A DNA stretch of 64,000 nt. Source: Ohtaekwangia koreensis. Lineage in GTDB: Bacteria; Bacteroidota; Bacteroidia; Cytophagales; Cyclobacteriaceae. Position numbers and translations under genes: made by a program. The stretch is taken from contig NZ_FUZU01000002.1 of the NCBI RefSeq assembly GCF_900167975.1, forward strand, positions 1,309,501-1,373,500, written 5' to 3'. Below the pieces are notes generated by a model. The model searched no databases. It was not told the DNA's origin and was given only the letters and a program-made list of their open reading frames with translations. This document shows, one piece after another, positions 61,649 to 64,000 of the stretch (within the stretch, counting starts at the first letter, position 1; every line of letters starts with the position of its first letter).

Positions 61649-62965
61649 TTACTTCAGTTCCAACTCAACGATGGTATCAATTTCATCCAGCTTTGCCTTC
61701 GGTATTTTTAAGATGATACCGAACTCAGCATTCTCTGTGAATTTCACAGCACTCTTATCTTTGAACAGCTTGGCTGATTTTATTTTCTTACCCCACGATG
61801 GAATGATCAACGATTCATCTTGCCAGTCAAGAATATGTATATATACTTTATTTCCCTTTTGAGTGGTAACACCCCAGTCGCGCGCAGACAGCGGACCCCC
61901 GCGTGTTCCGTAGATAGTCTCTCCGTTCGCGGCTAGCCATTCGCCCATCAGTTTAAGCTTCTCAACATGCTCCGTTTGGATTTTTCCATTGGGCATTGGG
62001 CCTACATTTAGCAGAAAGTTAGCGCCGTATCCCGCAGCCTTGATCAGATATTGAATGAGTTCCTTTTTGCTTTTATGACCTTGATCTTTCAGATTAAATC
62101 CCCAGGAATAATTTATAGTTTCGCAGGTTTCTTTCGGCAAGTCACCAATCTTTTGTTCCGGGGAAAAGCCCGTTGTGTTATGACCGGGAAGATCTTTTTC
62201 GAACATCTGAAAATCTTCACCATCGTAGGGTGCAACATGATGGTTGTTGCCAACAAGCGCTGCAGGTTGAAGCTTGTGTATAAGCGAGTATGTTTTCGAT
62301 AATCTCCAGTCAGCATCCTTTTTATCCCACAAGCCATCGAACCATATACCTGCTACATCTCCATAGTTCGTTAACAGCTCCGTTAACTGCGCGTCCATAT
62401 AATCCAGATACTTAAACCACTCACCACTTTCCGGTCGGCCGGTCCAGCTGCCTCCCGTTTTCCCTCTCGGAAAATAGTCAGGATGATGCCAGTCTAAATG
62501 TGAATGGTAGAAGAAAAGTTTAATGCCTTCCTTCCGGCATTCCTCGGCAAGCATCTTCAACACATCTTTACCGTAAGGCGTTTTCTTTACAATGTTATAG
62601 TCAGAGACTTTACTATCCCACATAGCAAACCCATCGTGATGCTTGCTGGTGATGGTAATATACTTCATGCCTGCAGCCTTTGCAGTTTGCACCCAGGCCT
62701 TGGCATCAAATTCCGTAGGATTAAAAAATGCAGGAATCTTCTCGTATGTCTTGATCGGAATTTGTTGCTCATTCATTACCCATTCTCCATCACCCAACAC
62801 GCTATAAACTCCCCAATGAATAAACAACCCAAACTTTGCATCCTGAAACCATTCACGGTTCTTTTTATTTTCGGGTGTCGGTTCATACTTTTCTTGTGCG
62901 TTAACAAGACAAACTGAAAATAAAATAAAGAGAATAGTCTTACCAAGATGGTTTATTGGCTTCAT
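61649..62965 (-). CDS. alpha-L-fucosidase, GH29
   Basis: 438 residues from the ATG at 62965. A longer open frame reaches 63142 but overlaps the divergent M24 gene, and the 62965 start gives a clean signal peptide (ILFILFSVCLVNAQ). Family markers: WFQDAKFGLFIHWGVYSV, YITITSKHHDGFAMWDS, FFYHSHLDWHHPDYF, and the nucleophile Asp in GIWFDG (residue 210). It removes alpha-L-fucose from glycans, probably in the periplasm or at the surface. The gene is alone, not in a visible polysaccharide-utilisation locus. Confidence 0.93.
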   Translation of the reverse strand: MKPINHLGKTILFILFSVCLVNAQEKYEPTPENKKNREWFQDAKFGLFIHWGVYSVLGDGEWVMNEQQIPIKTYEKIPAFFNPTEFDAKAWVQTAKAAGMKYITITSKHHDGFAMWDSKVSDYNIVKKTPYGKDVLKMLAEECRKEGIKLFFYHSHLDWHHPDYFPRGKTGGSWTGRPESGEWFKYLDYMDAQLTELLTNYGDVAGIWFDGLWDKKDADWRLSKTYSLIHKLQPAALVGNNHHVAPYDGEDFQMFEKDLPGHNTTGFSPEQKIGDLPKETCETINYSWGFNLKDQGHKSKKELIQYLIKAAGYGANFLLNVGPMPNGKIQTEHVEKLKLMGEWLAANGETIYGTRGGPLSARDWGVTTQKGNKVYIHILDWQDESLIIPSWGKKIKSAKLFKDKSAVKFTENAEFGIILKIPKAKLDEIDTIVELELK

Positions 62966-63026
62966 GTAGTTTTGGTTAAATTGCACACTTACGGATTTTA
63001 GAACTAGCGAAAGTAACAAATACAAT

Positions 63027-64000
63027 ATGAGATATAAAAGTATTGACAAAGAACTCTTTGAAACGAATCGTAAGAACTTAGTGAAGGAATTGAAATCAAA
63101 TGCGTTGGTGGTGGTGAACTCAAATGATATTATGCCAACCAACTCCGATGGTACAATGCGCTTTCGTCAGAACAGCGATTTGTTTTACCTCGCAGGCGTT
63201 GATCAGGAGGAAACTGTCCTGGTGCTATATCCTGACTTTCATGATAAGAAATATAGGGAGGTTCTTTTTCTGCGTGAGACCAGTGAACTTATTTCGGTAT
63301 GGGAAGGTCATAAGTTAACGAAAGAAGAAGCCCGCGAACAAACCGGTATCGAAACTGTATTGTGGGTTTCTGAATTTCCCAAGGTGTTCAATATGCTTAT
63401 GGTGATGGGGGATGTTGAGCATGTATACCTGAACACAAATGATCACTATAGGGCTGAAGTGTCTGTTGAATCCCGTGAATCCCGTTTTGTGAAATGGTGC
63501 CTGGAAAAATATCCACTGCATCGCTATGAGCGCCTGGCGCCTATCATGCATAGACTTCGAAGTATAAAATCAAAATACGAGCTGGACTTATTGCAACAAG
63601 CGTGTGACATTACAGAGAAAGCGTTCCGAAGAGTATTGAAATTTGTGAAACCCGGAGTAATAGAATATGAAATTGAAGCCGAGTTTGCACATGAATTTTT
63701 AAGAAATGGTTCACGTGGTTTTGCCTATGAACCGATCATTGCTTCCGGTGCGAATTCTTGTGTACTCCACTATATTGAGAATAATAAACCTTGCGGTGAT
63801 GGCGATGTATTGTTGTTGGATGTGGGAGCCGAATATGCAAACTATAATGCCGACTTGACCCGCACCATACCGGTGAACGGTAAATTTACAGAGAGACAGA
63901 AGCAGGTATATAATGCTGTGCTACGCGTACAACGTGAGGCGTTTAAATTGTTGAAGCCGGGAGAGAAATACTTTGAATATCATAAGGAGATACAGAAGAT
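63027..64000 (+). CDS. M24 metallopeptidase (Xaa-Pro aminopeptidase type), 5' part
   Basis: Starts at the ATG at 63027 and is still open at the window end (324 codons visible). The N-terminal creatinase-like domain (RYKSIDKELFETNRKNLVKEL ... FRQNSDLFYLAGVDQEETVLVLYP) and the beginning of the M24 'pita-bread' fold are seen. SGANSCVLHYIENNK gives the first metal-site His, and VGAEYANYNADLTRTIPVNGKF holds the D-x(10)-D pair of metal ligands. Proline-specific aminopeptidase activity is likely. Divergent from the fucosidase gene, with 61 bases between their start codons. Confidence 0.92.
   Translation, partial: MRYKSIDKELFETNRKNLVKELKSNALVVVNSNDIMPTNSDGTMRFRQNSDLFYLAGVDQEETVLVLYPDFHDKKYREVLFLRETSELISVWEGHKLTKEEAREQTGIETVLWVSEFPKVFNMLMVMGDVEHVYLNTNDHYRAEVSVESRESRFVKWCLEKYPLHRYERLAPIMHRLRSIKSKYELDLLQQACDITEKAFRRVLKFVKPGVIEYEIEAEFAHEFLRNGSRGFAYEPIIASGANSCVLHYIENNKPCGDGDVLLLDVGAEYANYNADLTRTIPVNGKFTERQKQVYNAVLRVQREAFKLLKPGEKYFEYHKEIQK

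Noticed and set aside
62966-63142. Upstream extension of the GH29 fucosidase frame
   Set aside because: It overlaps the divergent M24 peptidase gene, and the shorter start gives a normal signal peptide.

Overview
The window reads as chromosomal DNA of a Bacteroidota bacterium, most likely a Cytophagales relative of the Chryseolinea/Ohtaekwangia type; the genus is inferred, not proven. Evidence: a secreted GH16 protein with a type IX secretion C-terminal sorting domain, a TonB-dependent receptor with an STN domain beside a DUF4249 lipoprotein, BatA-type, DUF4199 and DUF4249 families, weak Shine-Dalgarno signals, and upstream of rpsT an exact TTG-N19-TAnnTTTG promoter, the Bacteroidota housekeeping pattern. 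TATA tetranucleotides are strikingly frequent even inside genes. No tRNA, rRNA, CRISPR array, insertion sequence or prophage was recognised.

Layout. 1-9 kb: the end of a GH16 protein, a secreted rhodanese-thioredoxin fusion, a serine hydrolase, a stand-alone NUMOD4/HNH gene followed by about 770 bases without a gene, a zinc-ribbon protein, a short Ssb, and an ECF sigma / membrane regulator / outer-membrane protein operon. 9-17.9 kb: a plus-strand run with a BatA-like protein, a dihydroorotase-like protein that has lost key metal ligands, two DUF4199 membrane proteins, two glycosyltransferases, a SPOR/OmpA protein and a bestrophin-like protein. 17.9-28.4 kb: a GNAT/MFS pair, a four-gene TonB-receptor operon, and an ECF42-type sigma factor with its YCII partner.

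28.4-47.4 kb is accessory in character: small orphan or immunity-type genes (DUF695, MafI-like, DUF4386, DUF6326, DUF4240, DUF4272, ACT, NTF2-like, MORN-like), a tandem pair of small STAS-like proteins, and a lipoprotein with a zincin-like HEAFH motif followed by a decaying array of paralogous small lipoproteins. From about 42 to 46.6 kb, single orphan genes are bracketed by two families of dispersed palindromic repeats, giving a cassette-like pattern. One of these genes encodes a candidate HEPN domain joined to a cysteine-rich zinc-binding tail.

47.5-64 kb returns to core functions: rny, zapA, a coiled-coil partner and pheT (with a terminator hairpin just before its start codon), a DUF1684 protein with a serine hydrolase, radC, rpsT, an M1 peptidase, a phospholipase C/S1-P1-like protein, an SRPBCC protein next to a partial tandem duplication of its own 3' end, a second DUF4199 pair with a VOC protein, a GH29 fucosidase, and the 5' part of an M24 aminopeptidase that runs off the end.
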